From Williamsia sp. (GTDB lineage Bacteria; Bacteroidota; Bacteroidia; Chitinophagales; Chitinophagaceae), in assembly GCA_015069695.1 (NCBI GenBank), contig JADCRZ010000012.1, positions 62,001-126,000 of the forward strand: 64,000 bases of DNA, read 5' to 3'. How positions within the stretch are numbered: position 1 is the first letter of the stretch; every line of letters begins with the position of its first letter. Positions 1-8,061 of this stretch are shown piece by piece. The position numbers were made by a program, and so were the translations under genes. The notes under the pieces were generated by a model. The model searched no databases, was not told the DNA's origin, and saw nothing but the letters and a program-made list of their open reading frames with translations.

Positions 1-2
1 AG

Positions 3-596
3 GACTTTTATATCCATGATCTTTCCTTTGAAAAGATCAACGACAATCCAACTATTGATTGTGAGTTCTCGCTTATCACACCAGATAAGAAAAAAGCTTC
101 CCAGTATACGGTGGAGTGGAAACTGCGTTCGAAAGCGATCTTTAAAAAGATCGAAGAATTAAAGGTGAGCGGCGATCCTTCGTTTGCGCACAAGCTGTTT
201 GATGTTTACCCGGAGAATTTTGAGGATGACAAACCGGAACCCCTGCGGCCAACCGCGAATGCAGACATCAAGCTATACAATGCTTCCCGCGCCCGGCAGC
301 ACCTGGAGCCACCCCGTTACGTGATCGACCTGCACATGGAAAAGATCGCCCCCAACTGGCAGCACCTCAGCAACCAGGAGATCCTGAATATGCAGCTCAC
401 CGAATTTGAAAAATACTACGACCTTGCCATTGCCCATCACCAGGCTTCGCTGACGGTTATTCATGGCATCGGCACCGGCCGCCTCCGCGATGAAATCCAT
501 GAGCTGCTCAAATACAGAAAAGAAGTAAAGACCTTTGTGAACCAGTACCATTCGTCGTACGGGTACGGCGCGACAGAGATTTGGTTTCAGTACTAA
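3..596 (+). CDS. Smr-domain protein (DUF2027/Smr type), 5' end missing
   Basis: The reading frame is open from base 3, so the gene starts outside the window; the first ATG inside, at 111, is internal. The C-terminal 90 or so residues form an Smr domain: VIDLHMEKI at its start, then the loop VIHGIGTGRLRDEIHELL, which matches the family's H-G-x-G-x-G-x-L signature. Smr domains are small nucleic-acid-binding or nicking modules found in MutS2 and stand-alone proteins. In Bacteroidota they commonly follow a DUF2027 region, which would fit the upstream part, but only about 100 residues of it are visible. The TAA stop overlaps the TAG stop of the convergent gene by a few bases (CTAA at 593-596), leaving no room for a terminator between them. 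Family call is firm; function is inferred. Confidence 0.8.
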   Translation, partial: DFYIHDLSFEKINDNPTIDCEFSLITPDKKKASQYTVEWKLRSKAIFKKIEELKVSGDPSFAHKLFDVYPENFEDDKPEPLRPTANADIKLYNASRARQHLEPPRYVIDLHMEKIAPNWQHLSNQEILNMQLTEFEKYYDLAIAHHQASLTVIHGIGTGRLRDEIHELLKYRKEVKTFVNQYHSSYGYGATEIWFQY

Positions 597-2215
597 GGGA
601 GTCCTGCCTGATCAAGCGTGATTTTTGCCAGCGGCTGTATATTTAATTCAGGTGACAGGTCCTGGTACGATAAGACCGCCAGGTCCGGCATCCTCTTTTC
701 TAGAAGGCTTTTTACATGCGGGCGTACGTTGATGTTGGTCAATACCACGGGCTGCTGTGCAGAGGACGGCAGGCTATCCACTTCATTCCAAACAGCGTCA
801 ACGAATTTTTTGATCCAGGCAGCATCCGGTCTGTTTGAAGGACTGTGTTTTGGGTTGATGGTTTCTTCTATCGCAGCATCAAGTATATAGACCATCAAGG
901 AACTTTGCCCCTTGGTGTATTGCTGGCTGATAGATCTTTTGAGGCGGCCTCTGACAAACTCCACGCTGTTTTCCGCCTCCATTTTCCAGTCGGAAATCTC
1001 TTGCTGCTGTACCGGTATTCTTTCATCAAATATGATCAGCTTTTGTCCGTCAGCCACAATGCAATCAGCTTCCAGCATGGCTTCCAGGATCAGCCGGAGA
1101 TTGCGGACAGACAATCCTTCCCTGGCCAGTAAGCGCAGAACCTTGGTGCAAAGGGCAACAAGCCGGGCCTTTTCAAGTAGTTCTATAATGGCGGGATAAA
1201 ACAGTTTCAGGCTTTGCAATTGGTTTACAACGCTTTTTCTGTTTAAGTAGATCCAGCCGTTTTTCCGCAGATAGCTGCTAAAGCAAAGAATAAAATAACC
1301 CAGTGCATCCCAGGTAGTATAACCAGCTTCTTCCGCTTTTTTCTGATCAGACGCGGCCATGATTGTTGCGGGCAGACCGGTAACGGGATGGGTGCTGCCT
1401 GTTCCGGTCATGCCAAGCAAGCCAAGCTGTTCGGGTGATCCGTTTGCCAGTAAATAGTTTTCAGCCGGCAATCCCTTCAGGGGAATAGAAACAAAACTGT
1501 TGCTTTGAAAGCAAAAGCTGTCTTCAGGCAGCTCCTCGCTCAGCATAAACCGGAAGGGAGGATAGGCTATGCCTGTTTCATAATACATTCCGTCCCGCAT
1601 CATTTCAAACACATCCAGCTTGGCCGGTGAGCGCATGAGCCGGTAGAAGTAGGCTTTGTTGATATGGATGGGGATTTCATCAACAGCGTATGCATCAATC
1701 AGCTCTTCGCGCAGCTCGTTCCAGTCCGGATCAGGCCAGCTGAGATAAGTGGTGCTGATGCGTTTCAAAGGTTCTTTGTCGATAGGAGCCATTTTCAAAG
1801 AAAAAAGCTCGGTGACAATTTTCTGACAGGAAGGGAGAAACGCCGATTGCCTGCCCGATGAAAGCTCAAGCAGCGCAGGCATGTATTCCGTGATCATGCC
1901 ATCAGTTACCAACCTGTTTGGTTGCAGCCATAAGAGCTGGGTGATTAAAAGCTCCCAGAATAACTCTCCGGCAGGTTGGGCATTTATCCTGTTTACATAA
2001 GCTGCTACCTGCTCTGCCAGGGATGGAGGGTACTCGCAGGGTATACCATTTACTGCAAGGAGAACAATGTTCTCTGTTAGCACAACTTCTGCACCCGCGC
2101 TGGTACCAAAATTGGTAAGCACACGGTTGATAAGCTGTACCGCAGCAGCATGATCGATCTCCCTGTCCTTAAAAGCATGGGAGCCGATCTCGAATGATAT
2201 GACTGAGGGCATCAT
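593..2215 (-). CDS. Soluble protein with FlhA/SctV-like (FHIPEP) C-terminal region
   Basis: 540 residues, no signal peptide or membrane helix. From about residue 180 to 530 the layout follows the cytoplasmic domain of type III export gate proteins (FlhA, SctV). There is a PPFRFML segment where FlhA has PPVRIRDN, followed by GLPA at 280-283, AEEAGYTTWD at 294-303 (FlhA: AE..GYTVVD), a helix then LLAREGLSVRNLRLILEAM at 362-380 (FlhA: LL.E.V.IRD...ILEAL), VRGRLKRSISQQY at 421-433, and PVVLTNINVRPHVKSLLEKR at 489-508 before LAVLSYQDL. The roughly 180 N-terminal residues are unassigned. The eight-helix membrane half of real export gates is absent. It is last in a four-gene operon, its ATG overlapping the TGA of the TPR gene (ATGA at 2212-2215). 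FlhA rings bind export chaperones; a soluble ring scaffold is possible here, but that is inference. Confidence 0.75.
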   Translation of the reverse strand: MMPSVISFEIGSHAFKDREIDHAAAVQLINRVLTNFGTSAGAEVVLTENIVLLAVNGIPCEYPPSLAEQVAAYVNRINAQPAGELFWELLITQLLWLQPNRLVTDGMITEYMPALLELSSGRQSAFLPSCQKIVTELFSLKMAPIDKEPLKRISTTYLSWPDPDWNELREELIDAYAVDEIPIHINKAYFYRLMRSPAKLDVFEMMRDGMYYETGIAYPPFRFMLSEELPEDSFCFQSNSFVSIPLKGLPAENYLLANGSPEQLGLLGMTGTGSTHPVTGLPATIMAASDQKKAEEAGYTTWDALGYFILCFSSYLRKNGWIYLNRKSVVNQLQSLKLFYPAIIELLEKARLVALCTKVLRLLAREGLSVRNLRLILEAMLEADCIVADGQKLIIFDERIPVQQQEISDWKMEAENSVEFVRGRLKRSISQQYTKGQSSLMVYILDAAIEETINPKHSPSNRPDAAWIKKFVDAVWNEVDSLPSSAQQPVVLTNINVRPHVKSLLEKRMPDLAVLSYQDLSPELNIQPLAKITLDQAGLP

Positions 2216-5200
2216 AAGGATGATTTCTTTTCTAACAACTCCTGTTGGGCATATACCATCAGGTCCGGAAACTCCAGCTCAAACAATTTGCGCAGGTGTA
2301 TTCTGATCGATAAATCATTTGTCAGCAAATAAACAGGTCCGGTAGGGCGGTTTTTGTTGATGAAATTTCTTCCGTGCTCCAATATCTCCTGACACACTTC
2401 TGCAGGCAGGGCCAGAAAACTGTTTTTCCCCTCCGTAAGTATATGTTCCCGCACGGTTGTTTCAATATCAGCCGGCAGTTCGATGGCTGTTATTTCTCTT
2501 CTATTCACCTCCAGCCATTCCTTGCCTGCCAGGCGTATATGCTGAACAAGATCATTCAGGTCGGAAGACAGGGGCCGGCCCTGTATAAAAGCCCTGATTA
2601 CGCCAGGCTTATCTGTCACACTTACTTTCTCGATGACAAGATTTTTTAAAACCTGGTTGAACAAGATCAAAGAAGCCGGATCAGTTCTGGTCTTTTCTGC
2701 TTCCTCCGGCCAGGGTCCTTTTTCAGACCCAGTCTCTTTTAAGTATTCGGAGCAAAACTGGGCATCAACAAATAAGGAGAGATTGTTGGAGAGGACCACT
2801 TCCAGGTGCGCCAGTATATAATCGAATGGATCTTCCCAGAATAAAATGCCTTGCTCCAGCAACAGGGGTTTGTGTTCCCTCGAAACCCACCATGAATCCT
2901 GCCCTGTCAAGGGATTCCAGCCTTTTTCACCTGTTGGTTCCTCAATTGCAGGATTCTTTCCTGCATCATATACAAACAACTTCTCCTGCTGCACCTTGCC
3001 CATGACCAGCGGCACTTCATCGAGCGAGATGATGTATGTACCGGCACCCAAATCTCCCTCATTGCCCCTGATCCTCACACCCGGGCATGGTATGCCATAC
3101 TGCTGCAGGATCCGTTCTTTCATCTGGGGTATCAGCTTTTTAACGACATACCAATCCGGGGCCTCGGCACCAGCGGTAACCAGGTCGTTGCTGATCTCAA
3201 CAGCGATCGGTGTAACAACCGGGTACAGAACACTGGGCTTGTTGAGAAAAATCCGGGAAAGAGCCGCCTGTAGCGTTTGTGTGGAAATGCCATCCGGTTT
3301 GTTTTCAAATAAGACCAGGTTTTTTTTCAGTTCTATTTCCACTGTCCACGGGTGTTGATCAAGTTCATCCAGCTTGCCGACTAATCTTGATTTCCATGCG
3401 GCTGCAATGGATTCCAATTGAGCAGCTGATTTTAGCGGTTCTGCTGATCCGGGGAGAACAACTTGGTTTTCCCGGAACTGGTGGAGCAGGGCATCCAGGC
3501 TTTTTTTAAATTCTCTTACGGCTTTCTTATTGCTTACATCTTTTATCAGTGCGGTAAAGGCGGTCTCTGCCTTGTCGATGCTGCCGGTATATACATAAAA
3601 CTGGATCAGGCTGATCAGGTTATCTGTAATTGGTTTCAGACTGCTGTCAGCCGTTTCCAACAGTTCAATGGCTTTATAGGGATCACCTGCAACAAAATGG
3701 GCCCAGGCAAATGTGTATTCTTCTTTGAGATAAGTATATTTTCTCCCCTGTTCAAGAATAACATGGGCTTCCTCTTCTGCCTCTTTTAACTGTCCGCCCT
3801 GCCAGTAACAGAAAAGCTTCATCTGGTGGGCAAACAAGTCTTTCTCATCTTCCCTGATCACTTCATCAAACAGGCTGAGGGCTTTTCCATAGTCTCCTGA
3901 TTCATGATAAGTGATATATCCATCCCATGATTTGTGATAGGCCTTGTAGGTGGCAGGCGCTGCTTTTAATGTAAGAAGATAAGCTTTGGCATTTTCAAAC
4001 AGGCCGGCGTTAAGCTCAAGAATAATGGTTTCTTCTTTTAGAAAAAGATCGTCTTTCCCGAAAGAAGCAGCCTTTTGAAATGCTGCCATGCCCAGCGCTT
4101 CCAATTCGAGGTTCCGGTAAAAATGACCCAGGTAGGCCCAGAGCGAAAAATCTGAGGGATCCAGTTGGACGGCTTTTTCCATGTACCATACCGATTTCCA
4201 CAAATCATCCATGGCTTCGCTTTCTGCAAACTTGTACAGGATTTCGTGGATGCGGGCGATGACGATATAATGCCAGGCATCATAGGTTGTTCTTACCAGA
4301 CCGGTATCACCTCTGTTCCAGCAATCAAAAGCCTGGAAGATCATCTCCCGGTTGTAATAAGGAGGATCGTTCTGGTAGCTGAGCACAAAAAGGATGTCGG
4401 CGTAATAAGGATAGACCGCGGCATTGTCCGGATCGAGGCGGATGGCCTGTTCAAAATACTTTTTAGCCGATGGATTGTTACCCAGCCAATAATAGCATTT
4501 GCCTGTTTCAAAATAGTTGATGGCTGCTTCTTCCCGGTGCTCCATTTTTTCTGCCAACTCTGCCGCAAGCAGGTACCAGCCCAGCAGGGGATACTCATTT
4601 TCATTTTTCAGGCCAAAGATCCGGGCCTTTTCCATCCAGTCCCAGCTGGTAGGAGCGTCCTGACCAAGCAGCTGAGCGGTAAAGGCAGAAAAGAAAAAAA
4701 TATTGCCGTCACCCGGCTCCTGCTGCTGCAACTGTACAAGCCGGTTGATGATTTCCGGGGCGGGATGTTGTTTGCGGTAACCATAATCCGGATCGTTCAG
4801 CAAGGTAGCTGCTGCCCCGGTGTCAAGCTGTCCTTCCACCAGTACGCGGAGTTTCACAAATATCACTTCCGCATGGGTAGGGTCTTTTGTTAGCGCTTCC
4901 TCGGTTTTTTTGAGTGCATTTTTATATTCCCGTTTGCTGATCAGCTCATTCACTTCAGCAAGAATTCGTTGGATCTCTTCCCTGGTATCAGTTGGAGTGG
5001 AAGCCCCTCTTTCTTCCTGGTTGGTGCGGATCAATAAAGCAGTATGGTCTGCCAGATTTTCCAGGTGCAGCCGGTCCAATTCCTGGAGGGGCCAGGGTGC
5101 TTTCGCATCGAGTTCCTTTAACCATTTGTTGGCTTCCCCGGCATTGTTTGCTGAAAGCAGCTCGCGGGCCTTTTCGTAGCACTGTTCTTTGTATTCTTCT

Positions 5201-5445
5201 GTGTTCACAGCAGCTTCCACATAATGCATGAAAGCATCTTTGGGCTTGCTCAGGTTCCTGAAACACTCACCCAGTAAATAGCTGGTTTCCCATTCAAGGG
5301 ATGCTTCCCCTTCTGTGTTTTTGGCTTCTTCCAGGTATTCAATGGCTTTGCGGAATTTGCTTTGTTTCAGCAGCGTGCGGCCCAGCTCAAAATAAAGTTC
5401 TTTTTCTTCCCGGATGTTTTCGAATATGTTGTTGAATAAATTCAT
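2212..5445 (-). CDS. TPR protein with FlhA/SctV-like C-terminal region
   Basis: 1077 residues, no signal peptide or membrane helix. Residues 1 to about 650 are tetratricopeptide-like helical repeats: the start (LGRTLLKQSKFRKAIEYLEE), AKKYFEQAIRLDPDNAAVYP and KAVQLDPSDFSLWAYLGHFY have the classic TPR pattern. The last 330 residues resemble the export-gate cytoplasmic domain: VVTPIAVEI near 743, then an IPQMKERILQQYGIPCPGVR segment running into IRGN near 795, then GAGTYIISLDEVPLVMGKV. FlhA/SctV have PPVRIRDN and a Y.I...G..VA.G pattern here. The end, VYLLTNDLSIRIHLRKLFE, matches FlhA PVLL....R..++.L.E. It is more diverged than the downstream protein: GLPA is replaced by PLTGQDSWWV. The gene sits 18 bases after the CHAT-like gene and overlaps the next gene by 4 bases, so the products probably act together. 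TPR assignment is firm; the FlhA-like call is moderately firm. Confidence 0.7.
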   Translation of the reverse strand: MNLFNNIFENIREEKELYFELGRTLLKQSKFRKAIEYLEEAKNTEGEASLEWETSYLLGECFRNLSKPKDAFMHYVEAAVNTEEYKEQCYEKARELLSANNAGEANKWLKELDAKAPWPLQELDRLHLENLADHTALLIRTNQEERGASTPTDTREEIQRILAEVNELISKREYKNALKKTEEALTKDPTHAEVIFVKLRVLVEGQLDTGAAATLLNDPDYGYRKQHPAPEIINRLVQLQQQEPGDGNIFFFSAFTAQLLGQDAPTSWDWMEKARIFGLKNENEYPLLGWYLLAAELAEKMEHREEAAINYFETGKCYYWLGNNPSAKKYFEQAIRLDPDNAAVYPYYADILFVLSYQNDPPYYNREMIFQAFDCWNRGDTGLVRTTYDAWHYIVIARIHEILYKFAESEAMDDLWKSVWYMEKAVQLDPSDFSLWAYLGHFYRNLELEALGMAAFQKAASFGKDDLFLKEETIILELNAGLFENAKAYLLTLKAAPATYKAYHKSWDGYITYHESGDYGKALSLFDEVIREDEKDLFAHQMKLFCYWQGGQLKEAEEEAHVILEQGRKYTYLKEEYTFAWAHFVAGDPYKAIELLETADSSLKPITDNLISLIQFYVYTGSIDKAETAFTALIKDVSNKKAVREFKKSLDALLHQFRENQVVLPGSAEPLKSAAQLESIAAAWKSRLVGKLDELDQHPWTVEIELKKNLVLFENKPDGISTQTLQAALSRIFLNKPSVLYPVVTPIAVEISNDLVTAGAEAPDWYVVKKLIPQMKERILQQYGIPCPGVRIRGNEGDLGAGTYIISLDEVPLVMGKVQQEKLFVYDAGKNPAIEEPTGEKGWNPLTGQDSWWVSREHKPLLLEQGILFWEDPFDYILAHLEVVLSNNLSLFVDAQFCSEYLKETGSEKGPWPEEAEKTRTDPASLILFNQVLKNLVIEKVSVTDKPGVIRAFIQGRPLSSDLNDLVQHIRLAGKEWLEVNRREITAIELPADIETTVREHILTEGKNSFLALPAEVCQEILEHGRNFINKNRPTGPVYLLTNDLSIRIHLRKLFELEFPDLMVYAQQELLEKKSSL

Positions 5446-5463
5446 TCAGGGAGGAGTTGCAGT

Positions 5464-6948
5464 TTATTTTCGAAGAAGTAATTTGATCGCACTCAGCCGC
5501 AGGTTGGTTTGTTCATTTGCCTTTTTGTTGGCAAACTTGGGAGTGGAGTCTGTGATAAGATAAGAGTCCTGGATGATTTGTCTGAGCAGGTCCTGAAGAT
5601 CTTTTTGCAAAACCTCCAAATCCGCTGGCGCTAGATTTCTGTACTCGTCCACGAACGGATTATTTTGTTCTGTATTTACTTCCGTGCTGCCAAAATTGGA
5701 AGACTTCTGAGCGGAAGAAAAATTTTTGTCCAGTAAGACTTTGTCTCCTCCATTCAGGTAAAGGATCGGGAAGCCATAGGAATAGCTCTTGGAGCTCATG
5801 TCGTTTCTCAATTCCCGCACGATCCGGATCAGTGACTTTGAATCTGCCAGGCCTTCATACAAGGAGCGGAAAAAAGCGGCGTTCCAGTCTGCAAATCTTT
5901 TTTCATTGATCACATAGGGCATGGAAATAATGTCAATACCATATTTAGCAATAAGCCGGGAGGCAATTTCTTCAAAGCCCGAATAAAAAAAACTGCTGTC
6001 TTCTTTCCAGGCTTGCAATACGATCAGCTTGAGGGAAGGATCAGGTAAGATGGGCCCGTTGTAGAACTGCATGAGGATTTCTTCCAGGCTTACTTCTTCC
6101 GGACCGGCTCCGTTGAAGCAAAGGGCAAACTGGTTTTTGTTGCCGTATTCCGTCATGGCAACATCGCAGAACAGGTGAACGATCTTGTTGATGCTGGTAC
6201 TGGCCGTGTTTTTTTCTTTTAAAAAGATCTTTTCCAGGTCGCCTTTTACCAGCAAGCCCACGTCACCGGTTTCTTCTTCGATATTCAAAAAATGGAAATA
6301 AATATTGCTGTTCTTTTTTTCTACTTCATCTGCCAGCTTTTTTAATCTTCCGCATACTTCTTTTACAGAGTCGAGGGTTTCGGATAAAAATGCAATGCTG
6401 ATGTGGAGTTCTTTTTTGTTGTCTTCACTGTTTTGCAGGTGCTGGTACCTGCGGTAAAGGGAAGCCCACTTGGAAACGAAAAATCCATAGGATCCTTCGG
6501 CCTTGTTTTCGGGTGAAGGTTCGTTTGCGGTAGGGGAGTACATCAGTTCCCAGGGTAGGGCTGCCAGGGCTTTTGACTCTTCGTTCTGCAGGTCAAAGTC
6601 GAGTATGATCTCCAGTTCGGTCTCGGGATTGCTGCGCGCCTGGTATAAAAAATGCCGGAGTTCTTTCCGGCAAAAAAGAATGCGAAAAAGAAATTGGCCT
6701 ACCACTTCCGACATGGGACTCACCAGCTTTGTTTCGAGGCTGAATATCTTGCTGCTCTTCAGGAGGTTGTGCCCGTTGCTGACCGTGTTCTCATACAAAT
6801 TGTTGAAGTAATCAGTATCCTGCAGGTTGATGCCCTGGTTGCTGAGCTCCTCCAGGGTTTCCAGGAATTCCTGCAGGGCAGCATCGCTCTTAAACCCGAT
6901 GTTCTTCCGGTTATCCAGTTTAAATTCCCACGTAATTTTGTTTGCCAT
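5464..6948 (-). CDS. CHAT-fold protein with degenerate catalytic site
   Basis: 494 residues, no signal peptide or membrane helix. The middle has the layout of a CHAT domain (caspase-like peptidase fold): LPWELMYSP at 131-139, the standard CHAT entry motif; a beta strand KIVHLFCDV at 255-263 where active members have hhHhxCHG; SLEEI at 287-291; the strand LKLIVLQAWKED at 306-317 where active members have LVVLNACxS; and a final YGFPILYLNGG at 391-401. By this alignment the catalytic His is Asp262 and the nucleophile Cys is Trp314, so protease activity looks lost. The last 90 residues are low-complexity and helical. The gene follows the small coiled-coil gene by 6 bases and precedes the TPR/FlhA-like gene by 18, a clear operon. 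CHAT proteins are common in bacterial conflict and cell-death systems; an adaptor role is inference. Confidence 0.7.
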   Translation of the reverse strand: MANKITWEFKLDNRKNIGFKSDAALQEFLETLEELSNQGINLQDTDYFNNLYENTVSNGHNLLKSSKIFSLETKLVSPMSEVVGQFLFRILFCRKELRHFLYQARSNPETELEIILDFDLQNEESKALAALPWELMYSPTANEPSPENKAEGSYGFFVSKWASLYRRYQHLQNSEDNKKELHISIAFLSETLDSVKEVCGRLKKLADEVEKKNSNIYFHFLNIEEETGDVGLLVKGDLEKIFLKEKNTASTSINKIVHLFCDVAMTEYGNKNQFALCFNGAGPEEVSLEEILMQFYNGPILPDPSLKLIVLQAWKEDSSFFYSGFEEIASRLIAKYGIDIISMPYVINEKRFADWNAAFFRSLYEGLADSKSLIRIVRELRNDMSSKSYSYGFPILYLNGGDKVLLDKNFSSAQKSSNFGSTEVNTEQNNPFVDEYRNLAPADLEVLQKDLQDLLRQIIQDSYLITDSTPKFANKKANEQTNLRLSAIKLLLRK

Positions 6949-6954
6949 GGCTGC

Positions 6955-7407
6955 TTAGCTTAGTTCTGCCAGTCTTTTTTTGGTTTCATCTATTTCCCGG
7001 TTGACCCGTTTTGTTTCCTGGTCCAGCGAAAATTTTTTCAGGGTGTCGTACGCAAGGATCCGGTCCCGCTCCAGCGCCGAGAGCTGCTGCAACAGCAGGT
7101 CCAGCTTGTCTTTCAGGATCCCGGTTTCTTTTGTATTGTCTGCCACGTACTGCTCGATTTTTCCGCTAAGTTGTTTGGCGTCTTCATCCTGCCTGGGCCT
7201 GATAGCTGCCAGCAGCTCTTTTACTGCATTTGATCCGGCCTGGGCCAGCAGGCTTTTCAGCTGTTCCGGCGGAACGCCGTTGTTGATGGTGATATTCCCG
7301 GTATTGCCCTGCAGCACATAATTTTTATCTCCCTCGATGCCGGAACTGTTTTGGTCGCTTCGCTGGCCGGGTTGCTGCCGGGCTGTTTTGTCAGGTTTTT
7401 TTTTCAC
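6955..7407 (-). CDS. Small coiled-coil protein heading the FlhA-like/CHAT operon
   Basis: 150 residues, not recognised as a named family. The start is a GTG at 7405-7407 followed by four Lys-rich codons. Residues 1-20 are basic and Gln-rich. Residues 22-44 read GIEGDKNYVLQGNTGNITIN, a Gly-Asp/Asn pattern of short beta strands. Similar segments precede effector modules in some bacterial NTPase or CHAT conflict systems; this comparison is from memory. The rest is charged and helical with heptad character (DKLDLLLQQLSALERDRILA), which suggests a coiled-coil oligomer. It is first in the operon, 6 bases before the CHAT-like gene. No clear TAnnTTTG promoter was found in the 240 bases upstream. Confidence 0.6.
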   Translation of the reverse strand: MKKKPDKTARQQPGQRSDQNSSGIEGDKNYVLQGNTGNITINNGVPPEQLKSLLAQAGSNAVKELLAAIRPRQDEDAKQLSGKIEQYVADNTKETGILKDKLDLLLQQLSALERDRILAYDTLKKFSLDQETKRVNREIDETKKRLAELS

Positions 7408-7609
7408 GGCGTGTCAGTGTTTTTCTTTGTTGGCTGCTTTCAGCAAGACCCTATCAGGCATAAAGGCTTTTGTGAAGCCAGGTTGTAATAAATAACAGCT
7501 GATCGTAAAATGACCGGTCTTGTTTGGCATGATAGTGCTGGTAGTTACAAGCAATCAGGCGGCTTCTCTGTTCCGTTATAAAAATAAGCTTTTTATAGAT
7601 AGGGCCTGG

Positions 7610-7642
7610 TTGCCCCGGGCTCACGCAAATAAAATACCTTTG
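7610..7642 (+). promoter_or_regulatory. Bacteroidota-type promoter of rnpB
   Basis: TACCTTTG at 7635-7642 matches the Bacteroidota -7 box TAnnTTTG exactly. A TTG lies 22 bases upstream at 7610-7612, in the place of the -33 TTTG box but slightly further away than the usual 19-20. The RNA's 5' end predicted from its closing helix, 7648, is 6 bases after the box, which is where this promoter class starts transcription. The agreement of the two independent signals supports the call. Confidence 0.65.
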
Positions 7643-7647
7643 CCTCC

Positions 7648-8056
7648 AAAACTACAAACCGAACTATCGAGCTGGTGCATGCCAGTTAGGAAAGTCCGGA
7701 CAGCGCAGGGCGATGCACCGGTGAAGAGCCGGGAACCAGGCTGTGATAAACAGCCGGGTTACAGACAGTGCCACAGAAAATAACCGCCAGTAAAACTGGT
7801 AAGGGTGAAAATGCAGGGTAAGAGCCTGCGTGTATGGAAAGAGATTTTTATACAGGGTAAACCTTGCATGCTGAAATGCCATGTAAACCCGGTGCTGCCC
7901 GTTGTACTTGTTACAAAGGGGCGGCTTGAGCTGCTCGTGCAATGCTATCCGGTTGGATAGAGCCGGGAGGGTAGGCAGAAAGAGGTGACTGAGCAATCAG
8001 CATCCCAGATAAATGATAGTTTAGAAACAGAATCCGGCTTATGAGTTTGTAGTTTT
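7648..8056 (+). ncRNA. rnpB: RNase P RNA (class A)
   Basis: Catalytic RNA of ribonuclease P, which removes 5' leaders from pre-tRNAs. The ends form a perfect 12-bp P1 helix: AAAACTACAAAC at 7648-7659 with GTTTGTAGTTTT at 8045-8056. Between them are the universally conserved blocks AGGAAAGTCCGGAC (7687-7700), GCCACAGAAAATAACCGCC in the middle, and AGATAAATGATA followed by ACAGAATCCGGCTTA near the 3' end (8008-8040). Length about 409 nt is normal for a bacterial class A RNA. The run of T after P1 (8053-8058) may serve as the terminator, only a few bases before the stop of the convergent GntR-type gene. A 110-residue reading frame on the opposite strand inside this RNA is a shadow. Confidence 0.95.
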
Positions 8057-8061
8057 TTATT

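Noticed and set aside
7664-7996. 110-codon minus-strand open frame
   Set aside because: It lies inside the RNase P RNA, whose conserved blocks and P1 helix explain the sequence.
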